Of a stretch of 64,000 nt of DNA, positions 8,211 to 19,556 are shown in pieces. Positions within the stretch are counted from its first letter, which is position 1; every line of letters starts with the position of its first letter. The notes below the pieces were generated by a model. That model was not told the DNA's origin, did no database searches, and saw nothing but the letters and a program-made list of their open reading frames with translations. The position numbers and the translations under genes were made by a program. This DNA is from Cerasicoccus maritimus (GTDB taxonomy: Bacteria > Verrucomicrobiota > Verrucomicrobiia > Opitutales > Cerasicoccaceae), in assembly GCA_031296935.1 (NCBI GenBank), contig JAVDPD010000009.1, positions 102,449 through 166,448 on the forward strand, given 5' to 3'.

Positions 8211-8672
8211 ATGAAATCCCGTCCCATTCCCGGCTCCACTGGTGAAGTGTTGACCGAGCTGCCATCGCCGTATCTTCCGCATGGGGCGTCCGGCCTGCTG
8301 CATTTGCCGCGCTTCATTGCAAAGATCCGCTACACGCAAAAACACGGTGAGCTGCCCAAAAGCTACCGCAAGAATTACAAGCGCGGCTTCGATCGTTTCC
8401 TTTGCATGCACCTGGGCGTCGAGCCCGCAGATGTGGAAACGATTGTTTGCGAAAGCGCCGATGACGCCGAGATGGACCGTCGTTTACTGGAGCTGTTTCC
8501 TGATGATGTGCAGGCGGCGAAGTGGAATCGCGAAGTCGTCCAAAAGGGCATGACGGAGGCGGGACGCGAGTTCATTCGCGAGTCGTTGGAGAAAATGGGC
8601 TGCCTGGATTGGGAGACGGAAGTGAAGTCGGTGGCGGATATGATCGAGCTCGATGAGGGGCGCCTGGGCTGA
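8211..8672 (+). CDS. DUF5069 family protein
   Basis: 153 residues. HLPRFIAKIRYTQKHGELPKSYRKNYKRGFDRFLCMHLGV matches the DUF5069 layout (aromatic-Pro-R, I.K.R, GfD..fc.flgv). A paralogue lies at 53626-54045 with YFPRMLDKIRKHARGELRED. The C-terminal half is a helical segment. Family function is unknown. It follows the hairpin element and probably has its own promoter. Confidence 0.75.
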   Translation: MKSRPIPGSTGEVLTELPSPYLPHGASGLLHLPRFIAKIRYTQKHGELPKSYRKNYKRGFDRFLCMHLGVEPADVETIVCESADDAEMDRRLLELFPDDVQAAKWNREVVQKGMTEAGREFIRESLEKMGCLDWETEVKSVADMIELDEGRLG

Positions 8673-8738
8673 ATGCCCTCAATAAAAAATGTTAGTTTTT
8701 TGGGAACCGACTGACATTATGCCGTGTCATTGGGCCCT

Positions 8739-9188
8739 ATGTCTCGACGTGCTGCTGGCGACCCCTTGCCGCTGTGGGTGAAACTGTTGATGCTTGTTGC
8801 ACCGGTTTCGCTGATTGGCGGCTACCTGGCGTACGAGAGTGAGCTACAGGAATCGGACAAGGCAAAATCCCCGCAGGTGATTGATGATATGGGAATGCAA
8901 TTCCATACGGGCGCGAATCGGGATGAGGCGTCAATGGAGTCGGGACTCGCCGTTGGTTCAACTAATATCGGCAGTCAGGGCAGCGTTTATCAGGAGCGCA
9001 TGGTTGATCTTTCAGCCAGTAAATCTTTGGCATTCTCAGCAGATGATTCGGTGCAGGCATTTCTGGGGGAGAGCGATTCTGAAACCGCTCTGCTTTCCGG
9101 GGTGGGGGAGGAATCTAATTCTGTGGGTGAGGGTGCCATACGTTTTCTGCCAGCGGCGGCAGCAGAGTTCGGATCAGGGCAACCTTAA
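8739..9188 (+). CDS. Small single-span membrane protein, unknown
   Basis: About 149 residues from ATG 8739, with an alternative GTG at 8724; neither start has a clear ribosome binding site. RR...PLWVKLLMLVAPVSLIGGYLAY near the N-terminus is one membrane anchor. The rest is Ser/Gly/Glu-rich with low predicted order (ESNSVGEGAIRFLPAAAAEF near the end). I do not recognise a family. It may be a lineage-specific envelope protein. Confidence 0.45.
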   Translation: MSRRAAGDPLPLWVKLLMLVAPVSLIGGYLAYESELQESDKAKSPQVIDDMGMQFHTGANRDEASMESGLAVGSTNIGSQGSVYQERMVDLSASKSLAFSADDSVQAFLGESDSETALLSGVGEESNSVGEGAIRFLPAAAAEFGSGQP

Positions 9189-9386
9189 GTCCTCTTCATG
9201 AACGCATCGGACGGGTAAATGGCATTTGGCTCATGCGTGGATGTCTTCTTTCCCACGTAATTGATTGCATACGCTGATAATCCCCTTGCCTGGCGTCAGG
9301 GGGCATCAATGGATTTGTGCTTTCACCTTTATAAGGACAGTTAGCCTTTGGTGGATCGATTCAGCTTCAGCGCTCTGTCATTCCTA
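9189..9386. other. Intergenic spacer with a possible terminator
   Basis: CCCCT/AGGGG arms around 9281-9301 could form a weak hairpin between the converging genes. Nothing else is seen here. Confidence 0.3.
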
Positions 9387-10922
9387 TTACGGAATGGCTG
9401 CGGGCTTGGGATTTTCGACCCATTCGCCAGTGCGTTGATGCATGTCAGTCCAGATGAATTTCCAGTTGTCCTTGCCGTTGTCCTGGCTGGGAACTTGGTC
9501 GCGATACATAGCCCACATGTCTTCCACGAAGGGGTCCGCCGTACGTTTTCCGGGAATCCATTTCGGCATTTCTTGGAAGTTTTCATCGCTCATCCAATAA
9601 TCGACATAGTCAAAGAACGCGTCGTGATTCCAGTCAGCCTTTGCTCCCATGAGGAGTGCGGACAGCGCGGTGCCTACGTAGGTGGAAGAATTGATGAAGC
9701 AGTAGTTGTTGGACTTTTTATCCATCTTGGTCCACTCGCTTTTGGGCTTCTCTTGGTAGGGGGGCTTGGGGCCGGTGTGCCAGCACATTTGCCAGAGCGT
9801 GTCCTGGCCTTCGGCACCTTGGCCGTAGTAGGTGTCGAGGTCTTCCTGAAAGACGAATGTGGGGTGTGGGGCTGCCGCGCTGGGCATCACGCGCTTGTCA
9901 CTTGCTGGGATGGCGGGCCAGTCGATCATAGCTGGTTCGTCGAGCATGATGCTGGTGAACATGATGGGCCACTTCCGTCCCTGCCACCATCCACCATCGG
10001 AGAAGAACATTTCACCGCTGTCGATAACGGAGCGGAGGTCGATGCCCCACTGGATGATCTCATACATGAGTTTTTCTTTTTGCTCTCTGGGAGCATCCGT
10101 CATGAGCATCAGCGTGGCGATGTTGCCCATGCGGGAAACTTCGCGGCCATAGCCATTGCCATTCAGCGACGGGCCAAAGTATTGAACCAGCCAGCTACGT
10201 GGGATCTCCAGCCAAGGGCGTTCGTGCACACGCTCGAATGTTTCCCACTGAGGCATGGACGCGGGGGCAGGCAGGCTGGGAAGCTTGTCCCATTGAATGT
10301 TACGTGCGTAATAAGCGGGGCGAGCGGTGCCAGCGTAGGGAGGGCGAAATGCGTCCTCGGCTGGCGCCTCAGTAACACAGGTCAGCAAGGCAGCGGATTC
10401 GACGACGTAGTCGCCAGTGGGCTTCTTGTAGAAGATGCGTTGTTGGCCCAATACATCGGGTGTCGCCAGCTTATCCTTGGCACCGTATTGCTCACTGCTG
10501 ACGGATGACAGCAGGATGTCGCCGGGATTCAGCACTACTGGAAAAGCCACACTCAGTGACGCATCATAGCTCTTGGAGCGTGAGTCGAGCCCTTGGCTTC
10601 TCAGACTTTTCTGGACGCCAGGGTTGACCATTGAGCCGTTGCGCATGCTCTTGTCGTCTACGTTGGCAGTGGCTCCATAAATACTTTTGCTGCTGTCCTT
10701 GGCGTCTGATAATGATGGTCCGGGCTGTGGGGTCACGCTTACTACGTTGACCGGGCCCACGACCCAGTAGTCGCCGGATACGTATTGCCCGACCTCTTGG
10801 GGCTTGTCGAAAGTCCAGGTGATGCCGTATTGGCTGACTTCGGTGGCCATTTCGGCACAGAGTGTGGAGGAAAACGCCACACCAACGGCAAGGACGGAAG
10901 TTATTTGGGGGATTTTGAACAT
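9387..10922 (-). CDS. Secreted protein of unknown function
   Basis: The first ~23 residues are a signal peptide. The mature start YGITWTFDKPQEVGQYVSGDYWVVGPVNVVSVTPQPGPS is a beta-strand-rich block. The central part (EVSRMGNIATLMLMTDAPREQKEKLMYEIIQWGIDLRSVIDSG, then FFSDGGWWQGRKWPIMFT) looks like the paired helices of an alpha/alpha-barrel glycan-active enzyme. This fold idea is inference. A neighbouring secreted polysaccharide deacetylase and an AraC regulator support a role in polysaccharide use. I do not recognise a named family with confidence. Confidence 0.6.
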   Translation of the reverse strand: MFKIPQITSVLAVGVAFSSTLCAEMATEVSQYGITWTFDKPQEVGQYVSGDYWVVGPVNVVSVTPQPGPSLSDAKDSSKSIYGATANVDDKSMRNGSMVNPGVQKSLRSQGLDSRSKSYDASLSVAFPVVLNPGDILLSSVSSEQYGAKDKLATPDVLGQQRIFYKKPTGDYVVESAALLTCVTEAPAEDAFRPPYAGTARPAYYARNIQWDKLPSLPAPASMPQWETFERVHERPWLEIPRSWLVQYFGPSLNGNGYGREVSRMGNIATLMLMTDAPREQKEKLMYEIIQWGIDLRSVIDSGEMFFSDGGWWQGRKWPIMFTSIMLDEPAMIDWPAIPASDKRVMPSAAAPHPTFVFQEDLDTYYGQGAEGQDTLWQMCWHTGPKPPYQEKPKSEWTKMDKKSNNYCFINSSTYVGTALSALLMGAKADWNHDAFFDYVDYWMSDENFQEMPKWIPGKRTADPFVEDMWAMYRDQVPSQDNGKDNWKFIWTDMHQRTGEWVENPKPAAIP

Positions 10923-11039
10923 AATGAGTTAGGCTGATATCACTTTTCGCAACGTATTGTCATGCATTATTCGGCAAAATCTTACATTGAGCGCAAGATT
11001 GAAAGTGTAATCATCTGCTAATACTCGTTGTCTTTCGCT

Positions 11040-11469
11040 CACAGGCATCATGGCTATTGGCGTGCCACTATCGCGCCGTCGGCTTCCAGTGCTTGTCTCA
11101 TGGTCATGGCTGAGGCCTGAACGCGATAGGCGGAGTTGGCCAATTGGTCGCCGGAAATACAGTGCCCGGCGGCGAGGAAGCGGTCGATTTCCCTGGTGCA
11201 TCCAGTGCGCATCAGGGATCTATGTGAAATCCGGCAACTTCCGCCTCTCCAGTTCGACCGTTCTGCGGACCAGATCCCAGCCGATACCAGCGATGATTTG
11301 CCGTTTCCAGGCATGAAATAGGCCGGGGAAGGCGATGCGGTTGCGTGTTGTGGCTCAGCCGAGTAGTGAGCCTTTTGTCAACGAGAAGTGTTTTGGCCTC
11401 CATGCGGGCAGCTTGGATGGCGGTGGGGTAGCCAGCAGGACCTCCGCCAAAAATAATGACGTCATGCAT
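11040..11469 (-). pseudogene. Decayed FAD-dependent oxidoreductase
   Basis: On the minus strand, MHDVIIFGGGPAGYPTAIQAAR (11469 inward) is an FAD-binding Rossmann start with GGGPAG. The frame is soon lost. In another frame (11054-11200) the run FLAAGHCISGDQLANSAYRVQ and AMTMRQALEADGAIVARQ matches the C-terminal end of FAD_oxidored proteins. The middle of the gene (about 350 codons in the intact relative at 13603-14949) is missing. It is therefore a remnant with a large internal deletion and frameshifts. Confidence 0.75.
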
Positions 11470-11588
11470 GATGTTTTTTATGTAACTGATTTATTGGGTT
11501 CAGTGCAGCTTTTGCGGGCTTTAGGGAGCAGAGCGAAAACGAAGATTAGACCATTGACCTAAAGCGATAGATAGGCGAGCGTCTAGGC

Positions 11589-12695
11589 ATGAGGTATTCA
11601 CTTTGCTTGTTTCCCTTGATTGCAACGACGGCGCTTTTTGCTGGTGAAAAGCAGCTGCTCAATCTCGCTGGGATTCCGAAAGAAGAGCGCATGAATGTGC
11701 CGGTTGAGTATGTATGGCCGGAGAATCCCGGGGAGGCTGCCGTTTGTCTTTGGAAGGACGACAAAGCGGCGGCAATCAGCTACACCATTGATGATAACTG
11801 CGCGATGAACATTGATTGGTGGCTCGCCGAGGCAGGCCAGCGGGATATGAAGTTGACGTGGTTTCTCGTCACTGGAGGCATTAGCAACTCCAACCCCAAG
11901 ATGAACGGCGAGTGGTCGCAGTGGCAGGCGGTTTATGATGCGGGGCATTCGATCGAATCGCACACGGTAACGCATCTCAGTGGCGCGAGTAAGCCGGAGT
12001 GGCAGGGCATTGAGTGGGAATATGGCGACTCCAAGCAGGCTATTGATGCCAATGTCGCAGGCAACTCCGCGACTGCGCTCGCGTATCCCGGTGGGGGCAA
12101 CTCTGCTAAAAACGATCCCGAGGTGGCTCAAGGAATATACATCGCTGCCCGTGGCACGCGTGGCACGATCAATGGGGCGCGTGGGCTCAATTACATGAGC
12201 ATCAATGCGATGAGTCGGCCCAATATTGGCGATAATCCCAAGGCGAGTTTCAGTGATTGCTCGCGCCTGATCGACCCGGCGGACACGAAGGCCTATCGTG
12301 GATGGGGTGTCTTTATCTACCACTACATCAAGGGGGAGAATATGGATAAAACGCGTGAGCAAATGGACTTCTATTACAGTAATCGTGATGCCTTTTGGTG
12401 CGCTTCTTTTTCTGATGCGGCGAAGTATGCGCAGTCTCGCGACACCTCGAATCTCGAAGTCTTGGAAAACTCGAATCAGCGTATAGTCCTCAGTTTGAGC
12501 GATTGGATGAAGGACGAATATTTTAACCACCCGCTGACGGTTAAAGTGCGTCTGCCGGATGACTGGAGTGGCTTCCGCGCCAGGCAAGGAGATGGGCCCG
12601 AGCTGAACACGCGCGTTGTCGAGCATGACGGGGCACGCTATGGCTATGTCGACATCATACCCGATGGTGGTCAGGCAATTTTGATTCCGGGCTAG
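11589..12695 (+). CDS. Secreted polysaccharide deacetylase (NodB-like)
   Basis: 368 residues with a signal peptide (residues 1-19, ending LFA-G). The NodB-like domain shows the metal motif YTIDD (Asp68-Asp69) and H125-x3-H129 in SHTVTH, with ALAYPGG as a later motif. Such enzymes remove N- or O-acetyl groups from polysaccharides. The C-terminal ~80 residues (LSDWMKDEYFNHPLTVKVRLP) form a beta-rich appendage. The AraC gene lies 72 bases downstream on the same strand. Confidence 0.85.
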   Translation: MRYSLCLFPLIATTALFAGEKQLLNLAGIPKEERMNVPVEYVWPENPGEAAVCLWKDDKAAAISYTIDDNCAMNIDWWLAEAGQRDMKLTWFLVTGGISNSNPKMNGEWSQWQAVYDAGHSIESHTVTHLSGASKPEWQGIEWEYGDSKQAIDANVAGNSATALAYPGGGNSAKNDPEVAQGIYIAARGTRGTINGARGLNYMSINAMSRPNIGDNPKASFSDCSRLIDPADTKAYRGWGVFIYHYIKGENMDKTREQMDFYYSNRDAFWCASFSDAAKYAQSRDTSNLEVLENSNQRIVLSLSDWMKDEYFNHPLTVKVRLPDDWSGFRARQGDGPELNTRVVEHDGARYGYVDIIPDGGQAILIPG

Positions 12696-12767
12696 GCGGC
12701 GCCGGGTATCTAATTTGAGCATAGACTCAACGCGTGACGGTTGATACGGTTGCGCGTTTTTTGTTTT

Positions 12768-13613
12768 ATGAGCCAGGAACTGTCGCCGCCAGATGAATTC
12801 ATTGCCGCTATGTTGCGGGTGCCTTTGGATGTGGTGGAAATTGAGCGCAAGCAACATGCATCGGGCACGGTCATTCGCGATGAGGTCTTGATGACTAACC
12901 GACTGATCTTGGTCGTAAAAGGGGCGCTGAACTACCAGGTTGAGCGAAAGAAAAAGCGGATGACGGCTGGTAAGCAGCTTTTGGTGCCCAATTGGGTGAG
13001 GCGCACGTGGCGCACGTCGCAGGGCTGTGAAATTTACTACGTCGACTTTGCCGTCAAGCACCTGGACGCGAGTCCGCTGACTTTGTTTTGGCGTGACGCG
13101 AATAACATTCCACTCGAATGCTGTGCTATGGACCGGATGCGTGATGCTTTGATTCAAAGTCAGGCTGATGATGGCAGCCGTCGATTGTTAGAACTTGAGG
13201 GCGAGCTTAAGGGAATGCTTGGCCGCTTCTGGCCTACGGCGAACGCGCTGCATGAGGCGGTGTTCGCGAACACGCAATTTGCCGATGCCTTGCACCCCGA
13301 GGTGCGCCGGGCAGTAAAGTGGCTCAGCGAGCACTTTGCGCGGCCCGATGCGATTGCGGAATTCTATGAAACCTTGAGGCTGAGCCCGGACTATTTTCGA
13401 CGGCAGTTTGCTGAGGCCTACCGGGAGAGCATGCAGACGCGGCTCAATCGAATCCGGCTGCGGCATGCGCGTTTTTTGCTCCATGAAAGCAGCCTGTCGG
13501 TTAAGGAGATTGCCGGAGAGTGCGGGTTTAATGATCCGTTGTTTTTCTCACGGCAGTACCGGAAGTTTTGGGGCGTTTCGCCATCGCAGCACCGTGCCGG
13601 TGCTAAAGGATAA
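12768..13613 (+). CDS. AraC family transcriptional regulator
   Basis: 281 residues from ATG 12768. The C-terminal DNA-binding domain has both helix-turn-helix units: AEFYETLRLSPDYFRRQFAEAYRESMQTRLNRIRLRHARFLL and SVKEIAGECGFNDPLFFSRQYRKFWGVSPSQHR. The N-terminal half is a cupin-like sensor. It probably controls the adjacent deacetylase or FAD oxidoreductase genes. It overlaps the converging oxidoreductase gene by 11 bases at the 3' ends. Confidence 0.88.
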   Translation: MSQELSPPDEFIAAMLRVPLDVVEIERKQHASGTVIRDEVLMTNRLILVVKGALNYQVERKKKRMTAGKQLLVPNWVRRTWRTSQGCEIYYVDFAVKHLDASPLTLFWRDANNIPLECCAMDRMRDALIQSQADDGSRRLLELEGELKGMLGRFWPTANALHEAVFANTQFADALHPEVRRAVKWLSEHFARPDAIAEFYETLRLSPDYFRRQFAEAYRESMQTRLNRIRLRHARFLLHESSLSVKEIAGECGFNDPLFFSRQYRKFWGVSPSQHRAGAKG

Positions 13614-14949
13614 TTGAGCCACCATCGGCCAGGGTGGTTCGTAGCTTGGCGGGGCTCACTTCGCGGGCGGGGCATTCGTTTTTGAGCGCCAGGTAGGCGG
13701 CGACACCGGCGGCTTCACCGGTTTGGTTCATGTTGACCATCACGCGAATGGCACCGTGGGCAACGGTATCAGCGTCGATGAAACGACCGGCAGCGAGCAC
13801 GTTACCAAACGGGCCTTGCGGCACGAGGGAGCGGTAGGGAATCTGGTAGAAGGTTGGGCTTTGGGCCGTTGCTTCGCGCCAACGTCCATTCTCATGAGGA
13901 AGGCCGGGGCGGGTGTAAACTTCGCGCCCATCGAGATAGCGGAAGGTGATGCCTGGCTTGTCATCGTGGTGGATGTCCACGCGATAGCTGCCATTGGCAA
14001 TGGCGTCGTCAAAGCGTTTTCCGTGAAGCACTTCGTCGCCGGTCAGTTGGTGTAGGCAGCGCACATGACGGGTTTCGCGGATCCCGATGCGGGCGGGTAG
14101 GGCTTGGAGGGCTAGCTTGGACTCGGGCGCGTATTTGCGGAGGATGTCTTGAATAGCGCGGACTTGTCGTCGGCCCTCAATCTCGGCCTTCGTGAAGCCT
14201 TCGGCGGTGGAGCAGTTCTCAAAGACCCGCGTGCCGGCCAGCATGAAGACGTCGGAGCCGGGGATGTTGCCGCCCCAAGCAAAGCCGTCGGGCAGATCGT
14301 ATTCGTCGGCGTGTTCGCGAATAAGTGCTCCCCAGTTGGCGTTGCCAAGCGAGTCCCATTCACTGAAGGTGGCGCAGGTGGTGGATGGCTGGCGGCGCGC
14401 GGCCAAATAAGTGTCTAGTCCGAGGCGCTGGCAGAGATCGCCGTCGCCGGTAGCGTCGATGAAGAAACGCGCCTTGATGGCCTCACGGCCGTTCTTGTTT
14501 TCGATGGCGATTGCAGTGAGCTGTCCGTCCTGCACGATAGGCGCTACGAACGAGGTATGGAGCCAAGGCGTGATATTGTTTTCGGTAATGAGCTCATCGA
14601 GCTCGATTTGCATTTCGGCGGAGTTGAAGCCCCACGCGACGCTGGCGTTGGCTAAGTCTTCTTTGACCGAGTTACGGCGTTTTAGGCGGTCGATGACTTC
14701 CTGTGTCAGGCCGGCGAAGATGCGTTTTTCGAACACTTCATCCAGCGGCGTGTGCCAAACATTGACCAATGACAAGGTGGCCACGCCACCAAAACAGCCC
14801 ATCTTCTCAACGATGGCAACGGATAATCCCAGGCGCGCGGCGCGAATCGCCGCAAAAACGCCGGTGCAGGAGCCGCCGAGAACACATAGGTCAAATTCCC
14901 CGACTACGGGGATTTCGCGAGCCGGCTCGGAGATGAGGTTTTGAGTCAT
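13603..14949 (-). CDS. FAD-dependent oxidoreductase (FAD_oxidored type)
   Basis: 448 residues from MTQNL (a start five codons upstream is possible). The FAD site is DLCVLGGSCTGVFAAIRAARLG (GGSCTG at 25-30), followed by VEKMGCFGGVATLSLVNVWH. RFFIDATGDGDLCQRLGL and the C-terminal LAAGRFIDADTVAHGAIRVM are family hallmarks. The substrate is unknown. These proteins often occur with carbohydrate-degrading genes in Planctomycetes and Verrucomicrobia, matching the neighbourhood. A decayed relative lies at 11040-11469. Confidence 0.85.
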   Translation of the reverse strand: MTQNLISEPAREIPVVGEFDLCVLGGSCTGVFAAIRAARLGLSVAIVEKMGCFGGVATLSLVNVWHTPLDEVFEKRIFAGLTQEVIDRLKRRNSVKEDLANASVAWGFNSAEMQIELDELITENNITPWLHTSFVAPIVQDGQLTAIAIENKNGREAIKARFFIDATGDGDLCQRLGLDTYLAARRQPSTTCATFSEWDSLGNANWGALIREHADEYDLPDGFAWGGNIPGSDVFMLAGTRVFENCSTAEGFTKAEIEGRRQVRAIQDILRKYAPESKLALQALPARIGIRETRHVRCLHQLTGDEVLHGKRFDDAIANGSYRVDIHHDDKPGITFRYLDGREVYTRPGLPHENGRWREATAQSPTFYQIPYRSLVPQGPFGNVLAAGRFIDADTVAHGAIRVMVNMNQTGEAAGVAAYLALKNECPAREVSPAKLRTTLADGGSIIL

Positions 14950-15046
14950 GAGAATGAGCATCATCGAATGCAGGCGAGAAGGCTAGTCGCGACCCATAGC
15001 GGGAAGGAGCGCTTGAATGGACTCAACACGTGATTTTGTGAAAATG

Positions 15047-15075
15047 AAAAAGCCCTGGCGTTTAAGCCAGGGCTT
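15047..15075 (-). terminator. Terminator downstream of the SDR gene
   Basis: On the minus strand, AAGCCCTGGC and GCCAGGGCTT pair around a 6-nt loop and are followed by a T-run. It lies 22 bases past the SDR stop. Confidence 0.85.
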
Positions 15076-15096
15076 GGTGAACTGTAGATTTCTGTT

Positions 15097-15861
15097 TTAG
15101 GCCTCGACGGCTTCCGGCGTGACAAAGGTCTTGGCGAAGCCTTGGTATGCCTCATGGAACTGTCGCGCCACACTGTCGGGGAATACGAAAAACTCGTTGT
15201 TTTCCAGAGCTCGGATGACGCCTGTGGCGACGAGCGAGGGCGGTTCGGCGACATCGGTGAAACCGGCTTCGTCGCCCATATCCGTCGCGATCGGGCCAGG
15301 GTGAACGCTCACTAGCTGCGTGCCTTGTTCCGCCAACTTGGTGCGCAGCGCCTGTGTGAAGGAGTAAGACGCCGCCTTGGATGCGCAGTAGGTCGAGAGG
15401 CCATCGAAGTCTTTGAGCGACGCAACTGAGTTGAGCTGCACAAGCGTGCCACCGCCGTTGGCTTTGAGCACTGGCGCGAAGGCTTGGGCGACGCGGAGCA
15501 GGCCCTTCACGTTCACGTCGAAGACGGTGTCAATCTCCCCTAAAGCGGATTCGTCGAGGATGTCCAGCGAGCTGATAATGCCTGCGTTATTGATGACCAC
15601 GTCGACGTCGGTTGCGGTTTGGGCGGCCTGCTTGATTGATGCCAGATCGGAAAGGTCGGCGTAGATTGGCACAACACGGTCGCCGAATTCGTCGACGAGC
15701 GGTTGGGCTGATTTCACGTTGCGGACTGCAGCGTAAACTTTGGCTGCGCCTGCGTTGATAAACTCAGTCACGAGTGCTTTGCCGATGCCGCGATTGGCAC
15801 CAGTGATGAGGACGGTTTTGTTTTGGATCTTATTCATGGTGTTGGTTTGGTTGTTTGGCAT
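15097..15861 (-). CDS. Short-chain dehydrogenase/reductase
   Basis: 254 residues. Cofactor motif TGANRGIG (20-27), NNAG (91-94), catalytic Ser145 in LNSVAS and Tyr158-x3-Lys162 in YCASK are all present, so it should be an active NAD(P)-dependent oxidoreductase. The substrate is not evident. A start at MNKIQNK (15837) is possible. Its upstream region shares a 20-bp sequence with that of the TetR gene behind it, which indicates control by that repressor. Confidence 0.88.
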   Translation of the reverse strand: MPNNQTNTMNKIQNKTVLITGANRGIGKALVTEFINAGAAKVYAAVRNVKSAQPLVDEFGDRVVPIYADLSDLASIKQAAQTATDVDVVINNAGIISSLDILDESALGEIDTVFDVNVKGLLRVAQAFAPVLKANGGGTLVQLNSVASLKDFDGLSTYCASKAASYSFTQALRTKLAEQGTQLVSVHPGPIATDMGDEAGFTDVAEPPSLVATGVIRALENNEFFVFPDSVARQFHEAYQGFAKTFVTPEAVEA

Positions 15862-15871
15862 AAGTTAGAAC

Positions 15872-15891
15872 AATCGGTCTAGGTTGTGGGC
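15872..15891. promoter_or_regulatory. Putative TetR operator upstream of the SDR gene
   Basis: AATCGGTCTAGGTTGTGGGC matches 18 of 20 bases of the sequence at 16513-16532 ahead of the TetR gene. This kind of shared site usually marks an autoregulated repressor and its target. Confidence 0.6.
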
Positions 15892-15900
15892 AAAAAAAAT

Positions 15901-16485
15901 TTAGAGAAGGATTTCTTCCAGCTGTTTGTAGGATTGGGCCAGGTATTCGCGCCCAACGGCGGTGCGCCCAACGAGGGCGGCACCCTGCGTGAAGCAGATC
16001 AGCAGTCGGGCGGCGGAACGCGGGTCGACTTGGTTGGAGATTTCGCCTTGGCTGCGGGCTTGGGCGAAGGCGTCAAAGAAGACGTTTTCCAGTTGCTCCA
16101 GTGCTGATTTCAGGAACTCGACTTCGTTCGCATCGTTTGCATCGAAGTCCGCCATGCAGGACCCGAGTAGACAGCCGTGGCTACAATCGTCAGCATGCAT
16201 GTCGACGAATTTACTCAGCAACTTGCGGAGGTTCTCGCGCGATGAACCAGACTCTAGGAGCAGCGCGCGGAAGTTGGCGGCATTCTCAACGGCGTAGGCG
16301 TGGACACACTGTTGAAAGAGAGCGCGCTTGTTGCCGAAGGTGTCGTAGAGACTCTTCTTACCGATGCCCATCGCGGCAGTGAGCTCCGACATGCTGGCGC
16401 CCTCGAAGCCATGCGCTTTGAAAACCGCAGTGGCGGCGCTCAAGGCGATATCGGGATCAAAGCTTTTGTCGGGTCCGGGTTTCAC
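15901..16485 (-). CDS. TetR family transcriptional regulator
   Basis: 194 residues from a GTG start. The N-terminal helix-turn-helix is typical: AATAVFKAHGFEGASMSEL followed by AAMGIGKKSLYDTFGNKRALF. The C-terminal ligand domain contains a Cys-rich stretch (DCSHGCLLGSC). It is transcribed towards the SDR gene, and both upstream regions share an operator-like sequence. The predicted -10 (TAAATT) ends only about 9-10 bases before the GTG, so the mRNA may be nearly leaderless. Confidence 0.85.
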   Translation of the reverse strand: MKPGPDKSFDPDIALSAATAVFKAHGFEGASMSELTAAMGIGKKSLYDTFGNKRALFQQCVHAYAVENAANFRALLLESGSSRENLRKLLSKFVDMHADDCSHGCLLGSCMADFDANDANEVEFLKSALEQLENVFFDAFAQARSQGEISNQVDPRSAARLLICFTQGAALVGRTAVGREYLAQSYKQLEEILL

Positions 16486-16494
16486 AATGCGGTC

Positions 16495-16532
16495 AATTTA
16501 GCATAGTAAACCGATCGGTCAAGGTTGTGGGC
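16495..16532 (-). promoter_or_regulatory. Promoter and operator of the TetR gene
   Basis: On the minus strand, TTGACC and TAAATT are separated by 16 bp. The perfect palindrome ACCGATCGGT (16510-16519) sits in this promoter and overlaps the shared GATCGGTCAAGGTTGTGGGC sequence. Binding here would block RNA polymerase. Confidence 0.55.
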
Positions 16533-16576
16533 GATTTTTCAGAGGCTTTTTTTGAGCAGGAATTTGAGGGTACAAA

Positions 16577-16606
16577 AAAGTCCCGGCCGCAAACGACCGG
16601 GACTTT
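16577..16606 (-). terminator. Terminator downstream of ppdK
   Basis: AAAGTCCCGG and CCGGGACTTT form a 10-bp stem; on the minus strand a T-run follows. It lies 22 bases past the ppdK stop. Confidence 0.85.
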
Positions 16607-16627
16607 GAAAATGTTGACTAGGCAGCT

Positions 16628-19390
<2,763 letters not shown>

Positions 19391-19556
19391 CCTGTGTGAT
19401 GATATATGGGTTTACTTTTGTGCGAATTTCCTCCGCTGTATCGCTTGTAACGAAGCGGAAAAGACGTGACACAAAAGCGGTTTTCCAAACCCTGTCAATG
19501 ATTTGCCGCTCTAGCAGAGCGAGATATACACGTACGTAACGCACCTCATCTAAAAA
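19391..19556. other. Divergent promoter region between ppdK and tatC
   Basis: 166 bp separate the two divergent starts. No single -35/-10 pair stands out and no large inverted repeat is seen. Confidence 0.4.

Noticed and set aside
11598-13157. 519-codon ORF on the minus strand
   Set aside because: It lies opposite the polysaccharide deacetylase and AraC genes, both of which have clear motifs.
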